A DNA stretch of 64,000 nucleotides. Origin: RGIG9115 sp045128915. Lineage in GTDB: Bacteria > Bacillota > Clostridia > UBA1381. This document shows, piece by piece, positions 48,844 through 57,619 of the stretch. The stretch is taken from positions 1-64,000 of the forward strand of contig JBGVIT010000044.1 in the NCBI GenBank assembly GCA_045128915.1. Reading direction: 5' to 3'. A program made the position numbers and the translations under genes. Position 1 is the stretch's first letter; the number at the start of each line of letters is the position of its first letter. Below the pieces are notes generated by a model. The model searched no databases and was not told where the DNA came from. It saw only the letters and a program-made list of their open reading frames with translations.

Positions 48844-49492
48844 ATATATATTGGAATACACAAGAGATGAAAGAGTAAAGTACATTTCTCATCTTGATTT
48901 TATACGTATGTTTCACAGAGCCGTAAGGCGAAGCGGAGTTGATTTTCTCTTTTCCGAGGGCTTCAATCCTCATCCCGTAATGACAGTTGCCATGCCGCTG
49001 TCTGTGGGAGTAACAGCAGGTGGAGAATATATGAAGGTTGGATTTGAGGATAATTTCACACCGGATGAAATAAAATCCCGTATCAATAACGCACTTCCGC
49101 CCGGCTTTGAAATCAAGAGCGTTTATAAACTTAAAGCCAAGGAAATTGACCTTACGAAGATTGAAACTGCCGACTATACGGTTTTGGCAGAGCTTGATGA
49201 GGGAAGCGAGCCTTGCGACGTTGATAATGTAATGAATAAGCAGGAGCTTGTTGTGATGAAGAAAACAAAAAGCGGAGAAAAACCGTCGGATATACGTCCG
49301 CATATTCACTACCTTGAACTATCCGACCTTTCGGAAAACAAAGTAACATATAAAATGAGACTCTCATGCTCGAATAACTATAACCTTAAGCCTGAATCGG
49401 TAATTCAGGCAATGGAGAGCATATGTCCGAAGTTTAAGACGTCGTTCATATGTATTCATCGTGACAGACTTGTTCTGCCAAATAAAATTTAA
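48836..49492 (+). CDS. TIGR03936 / DUF2344 radical-SAM-associated protein
   Basis: This 218-aa protein has the family start Tyr-Thr-Arg-Asp-Glu-Arg-Val-Lys-Tyr-Ile-Ser-His-Leu-Asp, then Arg-Arg-Ser-Gly-Val and Ser-Glu-Gly-Phe-Asn-Pro-His-Pro. It has no membrane segment. It always accompanies the TIGR03960 radical SAM protein and probably forms a complex with it or prepares its substrate. The start is ATG 48836 with AGGGG eight nt upstream and an 8-nt overlap with the preceding gene; the longer frame at 48785 lies deep in the upstream gene. Confidence 0.9.
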   Translation: MSKYILEYTRDERVKYISHLDFIRMFHRAVRRSGVDFLFSEGFNPHPVMTVAMPLSVGVTAGGEYMKVGFEDNFTPDEIKSRINNALPPGFEIKSVYKLKAKEIDLTKIETADYTVLAELDEGSEPCDVDNVMNKQELVVMKKTKSGEKPSDIRPHIHYLELSDLSENKVTYKMRLSCSNNYNLKPESVIQAMESICPKFKTSFICIHRDRLVLPNKI

Positions 49493-49505
49493 AGGATTTG
49501 TTTTT

Positions 49506-50696
49506 ATGATAACAAAATCATTGATTTCTACTATTTTTGAAGCCGCATCAATTCAGCGCTGGAACGACCATATTCGCCCATGGGTAGGCTTTACGGAGCT
49601 TGATAAGCAGGCACATAAAATGTTCTATGCCTATGTGCTTGCAAAGTGCGAGGGCGATGAGGTGGATTACAGCAAGCTCATAGAAGGCGGAATTTTTGAA
49701 TTTTTTCACAGAATTATTGTAACCGATATCAAGCCGCCCATTTATCATAAGCTTGTAAAAGAAAAAGGTTATCAGCTGAATGAATGGGTGTTTACTCAGC
49801 TTGAAGAAGTTCTTTCACCCATAAAAGGCGGATTTTTTGAACGTATGAAGGAGTATTACAGAAACCCTGAATATGCGGTCTTAGAAAAAGAAATATTAAA
49901 GGCTGCACATTATCAGGCGTCATACTTTGAGTTTCAGGTAATATATCCCTTAAACAGAGAAACCTACGGCATTGAATCCGTAAAACGTGAAATGCTTCAG
50001 GGACTTGCGGAGTGTGACACCTTTGCAGGCTATAAATACTATATGGGAAGCCCGTATCTTAAAGAATTTCTGCTGCTTCTCGGAAAGCTTCGCTATCAGC
50101 AGAGATGGTCAAAAGCAACAAGAGTTCCAAATACATTTGTTATGGGACATATGCTTGTTGTGGCGATTTTGTCGTATTTTGCTTCACTCGAAGCTGAATC
50201 CTGCAAAAAAAGATGCGAAAACAATTTCTACGGCGGCTTATTCCACGATATGCCAGAGGTTCTCACAAGAGATATTGTGTCACCGGTAAAATCAGGTGTT
50301 CAGGGCCTTGATGATATTATAAAGGGCATAGAAGACGAGCAAGTGGAAAAAACCATTTTCCCATTGCTTCCCAAAAGCTGGCACAAGGAAATAAGATACT
50401 TCATTCAGGACGAGTTTGCATCAAAGATTTTGGAGGGTGATGCAGTCAAAGTTGTTTCATCAGACGAAATCAGCAAGTCTTATAACGCTGACGAATTTTC
50501 GCCAATCGACGGAGAGATAATAAGATGCTGTGACCACTTATCAGCGTTCATGGAGGCGTATCTTTCACTTGAATACGGAATACGTCCTCAGGCACTTATG
50601 TCGGGCTACAAAAACTTACGAGCAGCCTACAAGGACAAAAACGTGGCAGGCGTTGACTTTGGTGCATTGTTTGATTACTTCTGTATAGAAGAATAG
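49506..50696 (+). CDS. HD-domain protein (YfbR-like phosphohydrolase region)
   Basis: This 396-aa protein has an N-terminal ~190 residues of unknown fold, then a metal-dependent HD phosphohydrolase region: Val-Met-Gly-His-Met, Gly-Leu-Phe-His-Asp-Met-Pro-Glu-Val-Leu-Thr-Arg-Asp-Ile-Val-Ser-Pro-Val-Lys at about 262-280, and a distal Asp in Cys-Cys-Asp-His-Leu near 347. This pattern matches the YfbR 5'-deoxynucleotidase group, suggesting nucleotide hydrolysis, but the protein is twice the YfbR length. The start is ATG 49506 after AAAGG. It lies in the same run of genes as recX and rimO. Confidence 0.82.
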   Translation: MITKSLISTIFEAASIQRWNDHIRPWVGFTELDKQAHKMFYAYVLAKCEGDEVDYSKLIEGGIFEFFHRIIVTDIKPPIYHKLVKEKGYQLNEWVFTQLEEVLSPIKGGFFERMKEYYRNPEYAVLEKEILKAAHYQASYFEFQVIYPLNRETYGIESVKREMLQGLAECDTFAGYKYYMGSPYLKEFLLLLGKLRYQQRWSKATRVPNTFVMGHMLVVAILSYFASLEAESCKKRCENNFYGGLFHDMPEVLTRDIVSPVKSGVQGLDDIIKGIEDEQVEKTIFPLLPKSWHKEIRYFIQDEFASKILEGDAVKVVSSDEISKSYNADEFSPIDGEIIRCCDHLSAFMEAYLSLEYGIRPQALMSGYKNLRAAYKDKNVAGVDFGALFDYFCIEE

Positions 50697-50715
50697 TTTT
50701 GAAAGGAACTGTTTT

Positions 50716-51183
50716 ATGTACGAAAAGAAAGAGCTTACTTTCCTGCAGATTAAGGAAAAAGCTTTAAGAGTGCTTGAATTCAGAAACCACAGCGAATACG
50801 AACTTCGCGAAAAACTTCGCCGCGCAGGCGGAAGGGAAAGTGATATTGACAAAGCGGTGGAGTTTTGCATAGAGTATGGCTTTATAAATGACGAAAACTA
50901 TGCCATTCATCTTGCAAAGGATTTAAGCAATCTTAAAAAATACGGCAAAATGCGTATTAAGTCAGAGCTTTACCGACGTGGAATAAGCAACGAATACATA
51001 CAGTCAGCACTTGAAGAAATTGAGGATAACAGTGACGAGCTTGAAAGGCTTGTTGAGAAAAAGCTAAACGGAAATTACGACAGAAAAAACTGTGATAAAG
51101 CAATAAGGTACTTTATTTACAGAGGCTATGAACTATCCCAAATCAAAAGTGCAATAGAAAGGCTAAAAACAGATGAGTTTTAA
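50716..51183 (+). CDS. recX: RecX-family regulator of RecA
   Basis: This 155-aa protein is all helical, with three tandem three-helix repeats. It has the typical Ala-Leu-Arg-Val-Leu-Glu-Phe-Arg-x-His-Ser-Glu-Tyr-Glu-Leu-Arg-x-Lys-Leu, then Gly-Phe-Ile-Asn-Asp-Glu-Asn-Tyr-Ala, Arg-Ile-Lys-Ser-Glu-Leu and a final Arg-Gly-Tyr-Glu-Leu-Ser-Gln-Ile. RecX modulates RecA filaments. It overlaps rimO by 11 nt. GAAAGGA stands before the ATG. Confidence 0.93.
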   Translation: MYEKKELTFLQIKEKALRVLEFRNHSEYELREKLRRAGGRESDIDKAVEFCIEYGFINDENYAIHLAKDLSNLKKYGKMRIKSELYRRGISNEYIQSALEEIEDNSDELERLVEKKLNGNYDRKNCDKAIRYFIYRGYELSQIKSAIERLKTDEF

Positions 51184-52501
51184 TATAGGAATGATTTCTC
51201 TGGGCTGTGCCAAAAACAGAACAGACTCAGAAATAATGCTCGGTGTTCTTGCGGACAGAGGTCATAATATAGTACCTGACGCAGAAGATGCCGATGTAAT
51301 AATTGTAAACACCTGCGGCTTTATAGAAGCTGCAAAGCAGGAATCTATCGATACTATTCTCGAAATGGCGGACTATAAGCAGAACAGATGCAAGCTCCTG
51401 ATTGTTACGGGTTGTCTTGCCGAGCGCTATAACGAAGAAGTGCTTAAAGAGTTTCCGGAGATAAACGCTATTGTGGGAGTAAGTGACTACCATAAGATTG
51501 CAGATATTATAGACGAGGCAGAAAAAGGCGAAAGACCTGCGCTTTACGGTCATATGAATGATGACGTGCCTGAAGGCTTGCCAAGGATAATCACTACCGG
51601 CGGCACATCTGCGTATATAAAAATTGCAGAAGGCTGTGATAATAACTGTACCTACTGTGCCATACCAAAAATTCGCGGCAAGTTTCGCAGCCGTAAAAAA
51701 GAGGATATTATATCCGAAGCAAAAGAGCTTGCTGAAAACGGTGTAAAAGAGCTTATAGTTATAGCTCAGGATACGACACGTTACGGAATAGACCTTTACG
51801 GAAAATACGAGCTTGCATCCTTATTAAGAGAGCTTTGTAAAATTGAAAAGCTAAATTGGGTAAGAGTCCATTACTTCTATACAGAAGCAATAACAGACGA
51901 GCTAATCGACGTGTTCGCTGAGGAAGAAAAGCTCTGCCCATACATTGATATGCCCATTCAGCATATAGACGATTACATCTTGAAGCGTATGGCAAGACGT
52001 ACAAGCTCCGAGGAAATAAGAAACCGCATCCGTCAGATGCGCGAAAGAATACCGAACGTAACAATAAGAACGTCAATAATCGTGGGCTTCCCAGGCGAAA
52101 CCGAAGAAAGCTTCCAAAAGCTTTGTGAATTTCTTAAAGAAGCAAAGCTTGACAGAGTAGGAGTTTTTGCCTTCTCCGAGGAAGAAGGCACAGCGGCGGT
52201 AAAGCTTGACAATAAGATAGACGAGGACACAAAGCAGCGCCGGCTTGAAGAGCTTATGGAGATACAGCGCCAAATAAGTCTGGAAATAAATAAAAGTAAG
52301 CTCGGTCATGTGATGGAAGTTTTGTGCGAGGGCTACGACGAGGAAAGCTATCTGTATTACGGAAGAAGTAAGGCAGACAGTATAGATGTTGACGGTGCTG
52401 TGTATTTTGCAGCAGACAGAGAAGTTGAGTTTGGAGAATTTGTAAAGGTAGAGATACTCGACTGTGACGAATACGATTTAACGGGGAAAACAGTTTCCTG
52501 A
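51173..52501 (+). CDS. rimO: Ribosomal protein S12 methylthiotransferase RimO
   Basis: This 442-aa iron-sulfur enzyme methylthiolates the conserved Asp of ribosomal protein S12. The N-terminal MTTase domain has Ser-Leu-Gly-Cys-Ala-Lys-Asn-Arg-Thr-Asp-Ser-Glu, Asn-Thr-Cys-Gly-Phe-Ile and Val-Thr-Gly-Cys-Leu-Ala-Glu-Arg-Tyr. The radical SAM core has Cys155-Asp-Asn-Asn-Cys159-Thr-Tyr-Cys162. A TRAM domain ends the protein. The Gly-Phe-Ile after the second Cys and the Ile-Pro-x-Ile-Arg-Gly after the SAM motif favour RimO over MiaB. pgsA follows 17 nt later, a common order in Firmicutes. Confidence 0.95.
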   Translation: MSFNIGMISLGCAKNRTDSEIMLGVLADRGHNIVPDAEDADVIIVNTCGFIEAAKQESIDTILEMADYKQNRCKLLIVTGCLAERYNEEVLKEFPEINAIVGVSDYHKIADIIDEAEKGERPALYGHMNDDVPEGLPRIITTGGTSAYIKIAEGCDNNCTYCAIPKIRGKFRSRKKEDIISEAKELAENGVKELIVIAQDTTRYGIDLYGKYELASLLRELCKIEKLNWVRVHYFYTEAITDELIDVFAEEEKLCPYIDMPIQHIDDYILKRMARRTSSEEIRNRIRQMRERIPNVTIRTSIIVGFPGETEESFQKLCEFLKEAKLDRVGVFAFSEEEGTAAVKLDNKIDEDTKQRRLEELMEIQRQISLEINKSKLGHVMEVLCEGYDEESYLYYGRSKADSIDVDGAVYFAADREVEFGEFVKVEILDCDEYDLTGKTVS

Positions 52502-52518
52502 AAGAAAGGATAAATATT

Positions 52519-53067
52519 ATGAATACACCTAATAAGCTAACAGTATTAAGAATGATAATGGTACCATTTTTCATGGCGTTTGCATTGCAGGATGGAAAAG
52601 CTATGGCAGCTGTTGCGCTGTTGATTTTCGCTCTTGCATCATTTACAGACTATCTGGACGGTAATCTTGCAAGAAAAAGCGGTCAGGTAACTACCTTTGG
52701 TAAGTTTATGGATCCTCTGGCGGATAAGCTTCTTACAACTGCCGCATTTTTAGTGTTTATGCATATGCAGCTTATCTCTCCGTGGGTTATAATAATTATA
52801 CTGTTCCGTGAATTTGCAGTCAGCGGAATACGTCTTGTTGCCGCAGGCACAGGCGAGGTTATTGCTGCAAGCTTCTGGGGTAAGCTTAAGACAGTTTCCC
52901 AGATGGTTGCAATAATAATTACATTCCTTCTTGTTATAACAAACGTATTTCCGGACAATATTAATTATATTATCATAAACGTAGTAGTCTGGATTTCAAC
53001 TGTGTTTACACTTCTTAGCGGTGCAGACTATATACTCAAAAGCAAAGACCTGTTGGTGCTTAAATAA
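52519..53067 (+). CDS. pgsA: CDP-diacylglycerol--glycerol-3-phosphate 3-phosphatidyltransferase
   Basis: This 182-aa membrane enzyme makes phosphatidylglycerol phosphate. It has the CDP-alcohol phosphotransferase motif Asp-Tyr-Leu-Asp-Gly-Asn-Leu-Ala-Arg-Lys-Ser-Gly..Thr-x-Phe-Gly-Lys-Phe-Met-Asp-Pro-Leu-Ala-Asp-Lys at about 36-65 and five to six membrane helices. It starts Asn-Thr-Pro-Asn-Lys-Leu-Thr-Val-Leu-Arg as PgsA proteins do. AAAGGA precedes ATG 52519. Confidence 0.95.
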   Translation: MNTPNKLTVLRMIMVPFFMAFALQDGKAMAAVALLIFALASFTDYLDGNLARKSGQVTTFGKFMDPLADKLLTTAAFLVFMHMQLISPWVIIIILFREFAVSGIRLVAAGTGEVIAASFWGKLKTVSQMVAIIITFLLVITNVFPDNINYIIINVVVWISTVFTLLSGADYILKSKDLLVLK

Positions 53068-53095
53068 TTAACCGACGGGAAGGAGTTGTTATTCC

Positions 53096-54103
53096 ATGTC
53101 GTTTGAATTACAAGAAAAGAAATATCCCAAAAACCTGATAATTATTGTGGTTGCAGGAATTTTAGCAGTTGCCGCTGTAATAACAGCCGCATTTGCTACA
53201 TCTGATATATACGGAGTAGAAAAAGGCGGTAGAATTGTTATAACTGAAGGTATGACCGTAAAAAAAGCGGCTGACAGTATGAAACAGTCAGGCATTATAA
53301 GATTTCCTTTAGCTTTCAGGCTAATATCCAGAATAAAAGGATACGACACAAAAATCCATACCGGTCAGGTAGAGATAACCGAGGGAATGAGCTATAACGA
53401 TATACTCTATGAGCTTATAAATGCTCAGCCTGAAACTGTAAAAATAGTTATACCGGAGGGACTTGAAATCAAGGAAATTGCAGATAGATTTTCAAGCCTC
53501 GTTTCTAAAGACGAGTTTTATAAGGCTCTTGAAAAGGACTATGACTATGCTTTTCTTAAGGATTTGCCTGACAGAGAAGTAAAGCTTGAGGGTTATTTGT
53601 TCCCTGCAACATATGAATTCACAAAGGACGTTACAGCAGAGCAAATAGTAGATACCATGCTTAAAACCTTCAACGAGAGTTTTCCTGAAGAGTATTATTC
53701 CCGCAGCAAAGAGCTTGGAATGACCGTTGACAGCATCATAACACTTGCATCTATTATTGAAAGAGAGTCAAATTCGGGCGAGGACAGAGCAAAAGTGGCA
53801 GGAGTTTTTTATAACAGACTCAAATCAAATATGAGGCTTCAATCCTGCGCCACCGTTCAGTATGCCCTTAAAGAAAGAAAGGCTGTTTTATCTACTCAGG
53901 ACACGAAAATCAACTCACCGTATAACACATATATACATGACGGATTGCCCATAGGCCCTATCAGCTCACCGGGGGGAGAATGTATAAAGGCGGCACTTTA
54001 TCCTGAGGAAACCGATGCCTTGTATTTTGTTCTCGGCTCTGACGGGAAGCACATCTTCTCAAAAACCTTTGAAGAACATATTCAGGCAAAAAATGCAGAT
54101 TAA
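53096..54103 (+). CDS. mltG: Endolytic transglycosylase MltG (YceG-like)
   Basis: This 335-aa membrane-anchored protein cuts nascent peptidoglycan glycan strands and sets their length. It has one N-terminal membrane helix (about 14-35), a LysM-like region, then the YceG domain: Leu-Glu-Gly-Tyr-Leu-Phe-Pro-Ala-Thr-Tyr, the catalytic Ala-Ser-Ile-Ile-Glu-Arg-Glu, Val-Phe-Tyr-Asn-Arg-Leu and Asn-Ser-Pro-Tyr-Asn-Thr-Tyr. The order mltG, O-methyltransferase, U32 matches Bacillus yrrL-yrrM-yrrN/O. AAGGAG precedes the ATG. Confidence 0.95.
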   Translation: MSFELQEKKYPKNLIIIVVAGILAVAAVITAAFATSDIYGVEKGGRIVITEGMTVKKAADSMKQSGIIRFPLAFRLISRIKGYDTKIHTGQVEITEGMSYNDILYELINAQPETVKIVIPEGLEIKEIADRFSSLVSKDEFYKALEKDYDYAFLKDLPDREVKLEGYLFPATYEFTKDVTAEQIVDTMLKTFNESFPEEYYSRSKELGMTVDSIITLASIIERESNSGEDRAKVAGVFYNRLKSNMRLQSCATVQYALKERKAVLSTQDTKINSPYNTYIHDGLPIGPISSPGGECIKAALYPEETDALYFVLGSDGKHIFSKTFEEHIQAKNAD

Positions 54104-54116
54104 AGGATAAATATTT

Positions 54117-54782
54117 ATGGTAGAATACGAAAAAGACGGCATTGTCAAGGATTACATGACAGACTATATACGTTCAAGCCTTAAATCCAATGACGGTCTG
54201 TTGAAAAATCTTGAAGAGTATGCGGCAGAAAACGATGTACCCATTGTACAGCCGGAAACCGCAAAATTTCTCCAGACCTTTATTATGGCAAACAAGCCTA
54301 AAAAAATTCTGGAGGTAGGTTGTGCTATCGGTTATTCATCTATACTGATGGCGCAGTCATCGCCCAAATCCCATATTACCACTCTTGAATTTGATGAAAA
54401 CATAGCCGGTGTGGCTGTGGAAAACATCAGCAAGGCGGGACTTTCTTCAAGAATTAAGGTAATCTATGCCGATGCAAGAGATTATATTCCGTACATGGAC
54501 TGTGATGAAGCATTTGACCTTATTTTTCTTGACGGGCCAAAAGCTCACTATATCAATATGCTTGACGACAGTATCAGGCTTTTGAAAACAGGCGGCGTTC
54601 TAATATGTGACAATATTCTCTACAAGGGAATGACCGCCCTTGACGATTTGGTTATAAAAAGGAAAGTAACCATCGTCAAAAGACTAAGAAAACTTATATC
54701 AGAATTGACAAGTCGTGACGATCTGGAAACATCAATACTTACTATTGGTGACGGATTAACACTTTCAATAAAAAAACATTAG
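54117..54782 (+). CDS. trmR: O-methyltransferase, probable tRNA 5-hydroxyuridine methyltransferase
   Basis: This 221-aa SAM-dependent class I methyltransferase of the O-methyltransferase 3 family has Ile-Leu-Glu-Val-Gly-Cys-Ala-Ile-Gly-Tyr-Ser (SAM site, about 63-73), Ile-Phe-Leu-Asp-Gly-Pro-Lys-Ala-His-Tyr and Asp-Asn-Ile-Leu-Tyr (metal-binding region). In Bacillus the gene at this location (yrrM/trmR) methylates 5-hydroxyuridine at the tRNA wobble position, and the following U32 protein makes the hydroxyl precursor. The assignment to TrmR rests on gene order as well as sequence; a catechol-type specificity cannot be excluded from motifs alone. Confidence 0.8.
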   Translation: MVEYEKDGIVKDYMTDYIRSSLKSNDGLLKNLEEYAAENDVPIVQPETAKFLQTFIMANKPKKILEVGCAIGYSSILMAQSSPKSHITTLEFDENIAGVAVENISKAGLSSRIKVIYADARDYIPYMDCDEAFDLIFLDGPKAHYINMLDDSIRLLKTGGVLICDNILYKGMTALDDLVIKRKVTIVKRLRKLISELTSRDDLETSILTIGDGLTLSIKKH

Positions 54783-54791
54783 GAGAATTAT

Positions 54792-56039
54792 ATGCAAAAA
54801 CCGGAACTTCTGGCTCCCGGAGGGAGTCTCGAAAAACTAAAAATAGCCATTGACTACGGTGCAGATGCGGTGTATGTAGGCGGTGAGGCTTTTTCCTTAA
54901 GAGTGGCGGCAGAGAACTTTACTCTCGACCAGCTGAGAGAAGGTCTTGAATATGCACATGCAAGAGATAAAAAAGTCTATCTCACAGCAAATATCTTGCC
55001 GCACAATAAAGACCTTAAGGAATTTGAAGAATACCTTGACGAAATCTCACCTATGGGTTTTGACGGAATTCTTGTTTCCGATCCTGGCATGCTTGATTTG
55101 GTAAAGAGTAAATGCCCTCATATCCCAATCCATATAAGCACTCAGGCAAATAATGTAAATTACGGCTCTGCGGCTTTCTGGAAACGTATGGGAGCTACAA
55201 GAGTGGTACTTGCAAGGGAGATGAGCTTTGAGGAAATTTCCGAGATTCGACAAAAGAATCCGGACTTGGAGCTTGAAGCTTTTGTACACGGTGCAATGTG
55301 TATATCATATTCAGGCAGATGCCTTTTATCAAACTATATGACCGGCAGGGATTCCAATAAAGGAGCCTGCGCTCATCCGTGCAGATGGAATTATTCATTA
55401 GTTGAGCAGACACGCCCCGGTGAGTATTTTGATATATACGAAAACGAGCGCGGAAGCTTTATTTTCAACTCAAAAGACCTATGCATGATAGAGCATATCC
55501 CAGAGCTTGTAAAAAGCGGAATAACAAGCCTTAAGCTTGAGGGCAGAGTAAAGACGGAGTATTACGTAGCAACCGTTGTAGGCGCATACCGCAGAGAAAT
55601 AGATAAGTATTTCAGCGATCCTGAAAACTATAAATTCGACGGCGAAGAACTGCATGAGCTTATGAAAGTAAGCCACCGACCGTATATTACTGGATTTTAT
55701 TTCGGCAGACCTGAGGGCAAAGCTCAGGTGTATGCATCGAATTCGTATATTCGACACTACGACCTGATAGGAATTGTAACAGATTACGATGACCGGACGG
55801 GCATTATGACAGTTTCGCAGAGAAACAGATTTTTCCAAGGCGAAGAAATAGAAATAATAACTCCCGGCAAGCCGTTTTTCAAGCAAACCGTAGGAGAGAT
55901 GACCAACGATAAAGGTGAAGTGATTACAGTTGCGCCTCATGCCGCAATGACAATAAGAATGAAAGCAGATAAACCGGTGGTAAAAGGCTCAATGCTACGC
56001 AGAGGAGAAATTCCTGCAGAAGGGGATGGTGAAGACTAA
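54792..56039 (+). CDS. trhP: U32-family protein, probable tRNA hydroxylation factor TrhP
   Basis: This 415-aa protein belongs to the U32 'peptidase' family, whose members are now known to hydroxylate RNA. It opens Glu-Leu-Leu-Ala-Pro-Gly-Gly-Ser-Leu-Glu-Lys-Leu, then Asp-Ala-Val-Tyr-Val-Gly-Gly. The signature Glu-Ala-Phe-Val-His-Gly-Ala-Met-Cys-Ile-Ser-Tyr-Ser-Gly-Arg-Cys and the cysteine cluster Gly-Ala-Cys-Ala-His-Pro-Cys-Arg-Trp with a downstream Asp-Leu-Cys-Met-Ile follow; these bind an iron-sulfur cluster. The C terminus is a beta barrel. Placed right after the TrmR-like gene, it should make 5-hydroxyuridine in tRNA from prephenate-derived chemistry. Its stop overlaps the next start (TAATG). 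Confidence 0.88.
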   Translation: MQKPELLAPGGSLEKLKIAIDYGADAVYVGGEAFSLRVAAENFTLDQLREGLEYAHARDKKVYLTANILPHNKDLKEFEEYLDEISPMGFDGILVSDPGMLDLVKSKCPHIPIHISTQANNVNYGSAAFWKRMGATRVVLAREMSFEEISEIRQKNPDLELEAFVHGAMCISYSGRCLLSNYMTGRDSNKGACAHPCRWNYSLVEQTRPGEYFDIYENERGSFIFNSKDLCMIEHIPELVKSGITSLKLEGRVKTEYYVATVVGAYRREIDKYFSDPENYKFDGEELHELMKVSHRPYITGFYFGRPEGKAQVYASNSYIRHYDLIGIVTDYDDRTGIMTVSQRNRFFQGEEIEIITPGKPFFKQTVGEMTNDKGEVITVAPHAAMTIRMKADKPVVKGSMLRRGEIPAEGDGED

Positions 56040-56938
56040 TGAATTGTAAGAATTGCGGAAAAAGACTTTCAGAAAAAGCGCTGTACTGCGACAGATGCGG
56101 AGCACCTGTTAAGGCAACCCGCACATCCAGAAGCACAACAACGGCAAAGAAAAACTCGTCAGGCCGCACATCAACAGCTGTGGCAACAAAAAAACCGCAG
56201 ACTGATAACAGAGATAGTTACGACCGTTACAGAAAAAAGAAAATGCAAAGAGATTTGGAGCTGAAAAGACGCAGGCGCAGAGCTCGTATTGCTATTGTCT
56301 GGGCAATTTTTCTTGCCCTTGCAGGAGCAATCGGTGGCGGAATTTATGCATATACATATATGATGCGCGGAGTAAATCCTCAGCCTACTCCTGAACCAAC
56401 AGAGGAAGTTCAGGTTGAAGAAACAGAGCTTCCTGAGGCAACCATAGAGCCGGAATCAACTGAAAAGGCAAAATCCACTGAGAAAGCAGAGGACGATGCC
56501 GCAAGTAATGGCTGTGAAACGTACATAGACAGAGCATACGGGTTTAAATGTGCATATCCCGCAGATTTTGTAACGGGCAGTCTTGCAAATAAAAACACAA
56601 GACTTTCTCTCAAGGATCCGGACGGTGACGGAGAGATGCTCATAAGCTATGAAAAAATAAGCAAATCCGAGACTGCAACAAATCTCATGCGTGACTATGT
56701 GGGAGGACTCGGTGTAGATCCTGACTTCAATCGTGCAGGAGAGAAGTGGTATTCTGTTACATTTACAAGAAACGGCAGAGTAAACCACCGAAAAGCAACA
56801 ATACTTGATTCAACACAGCTTGTGTATTATGATTTTGTCTATGATCAGGGCTCAGATAACAGAAATAAGTATGAGGATTATATAGATTATATGGACGACT
56901 ACATTGAAAAGCAGGCTTTGAAATCAAATAAAAACTAA
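56039..56938 (+). CDS. Zinc-ribbon membrane protein of unknown function
   Basis: This 299-aa protein has an N-terminal zinc ribbon Cys-Lys-Asn-Cys..Cys-Asp-Arg-Cys (residues 3-22), a basic Ser/Thr/Lys/Arg-rich linker, one membrane helix (about 83-105) and a Pro/Glu/Thr-rich extracellular stretch (about 112-155). A C-terminal extracellular domain starts Tyr-Ile-Asp-Arg-Ala-Tyr-Gly-Phe-Lys-Cys-Ala-Tyr-Pro, resembling PsbP-like or stress-lipid-type beta domains. A zinc ribbon inside with a sensor-like domain outside is common in Clostridia and may be a surface signal protein; no function is known. Start and the preceding stop share one base. Confidence 0.7.
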   Translation: MNCKNCGKRLSEKALYCDRCGAPVKATRTSRSTTTAKKNSSGRTSTAVATKKPQTDNRDSYDRYRKKKMQRDLELKRRRRRARIAIVWAIFLALAGAIGGGIYAYTYMMRGVNPQPTPEPTEEVQVEETELPEATIEPESTEKAKSTEKAEDDAASNGCETYIDRAYGFKCAYPADFVTGSLANKNTRLSLKDPDGDGEMLISYEKISKSETATNLMRDYVGGLGVDPDFNRAGEKWYSVTFTRNGRVNHRKATILDSTQLVYYDFVYDQGSDNRNKYEDYIDYMDDYIEKQALKSNKN

Positions 56939-56964
56939 AAATCATCATAACGGAGGAATTCAAA

Positions 56965-57480
56965 ATGAAAAAAACATTATTAATTTTAACAGCTTTAATG
57001 CTTATGGCTTCAGTATCAGCGTGCAAGGATAAGACAGAAGTGCCCCGTGACAGCGTTACTATTTCAGGTGACATCAAACACGTGGTTGAGGATGAAACAA
57101 AGAACGAAATCGAGATGGCGGATGTTTCCGACAACGACCTTTCTCAGAAGATAGCAAAGTACAATAAAGACGCAGTTGTTCAGCAGACTGTAAATCCTGG
57201 CATGAAAATGCTTAAGGTAGAGCTTCCCATGGATGAGGCAAATCTTCCTGAAACATTTTTCGGGCAGGTGGATAAAATAGTAAAAAGCGCTGACCTTAAA
57301 TCAAATAAGAATTTTGACTATTTCTACTTCAGCACATCAAAAGACGGTAAGGTACAGATTTCAGTAGCATTTAAAGCAGAAAACGATAAGTTTGTACTCG
57401 ATTCAATAACAGGAGTCGGCGAGGAATACGAAAACGTGGCAGATACAGCTGCTAAAATTTCATCTCTGTTTAAAAAATAA
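56965..57480 (+). CDS. Lipoprotein of unknown function
   Basis: This 171-aa protein has a lipoprotein signal peptide with lipobox Val-Ser-Ala-Cys at residues 17-20, so it should be lipid-modified and membrane-anchored outside the cell. The mature part is charged and of mixed helix and strand, ending Ala-Ala-Lys-Ile-Ser-Ser-Leu-Phe-Lys-Lys. I recognise no family. CGGAGGAA precedes the ATG. It is the last gene before a terminator, 26 nt after the zinc-ribbon gene. Confidence 0.72.
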   Translation: MKKTLLILTALMLMASVSACKDKTEVPRDSVTISGDIKHVVEDETKNEIEMADVSDNDLSQKIAKYNKDAVVQQTVNPGMKMLKVELPMDEANLPETFFGQVDKIVKSADLKSNKNFDYFYFSTSKDGKVQISVAFKAENDKFVLDSITGVGEEYENVADTAAKISSLFKK

Positions 57481-57489
57481 TAATAAACC

Positions 57490-57531
57490 AAACTGCCACG
57501 TTCTTTAATTTTGGGATGTGGCAGTTTCTTT
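57490..57531 (+). terminator. Rho-independent terminator
   Basis: AAACTGCCAC and GTGGCAGTTT pair with an 18-nt loop and are followed by CTTT. It closes the long housekeeping block. Confidence 0.8.
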
Positions 57532-57553
57532 ACGATTTTTATGCACAAAATCA

Positions 57554-57582
57554 TTGACACTTGTTTTTGTTTTTGGTATAAT
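57554..57582 (+). promoter_or_regulatory. Perfect consensus promoter TTGACA-17-TATAAT
   Basis: TTGACA 57554-57559 and TATAAT 57577-57582, upstream of the MBOAT gene. Confidence 0.92.
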
Positions 57583-57619
57583 ATCAGGGATTTGTACTTA
57601 AGATGGAGGATAGAACAAA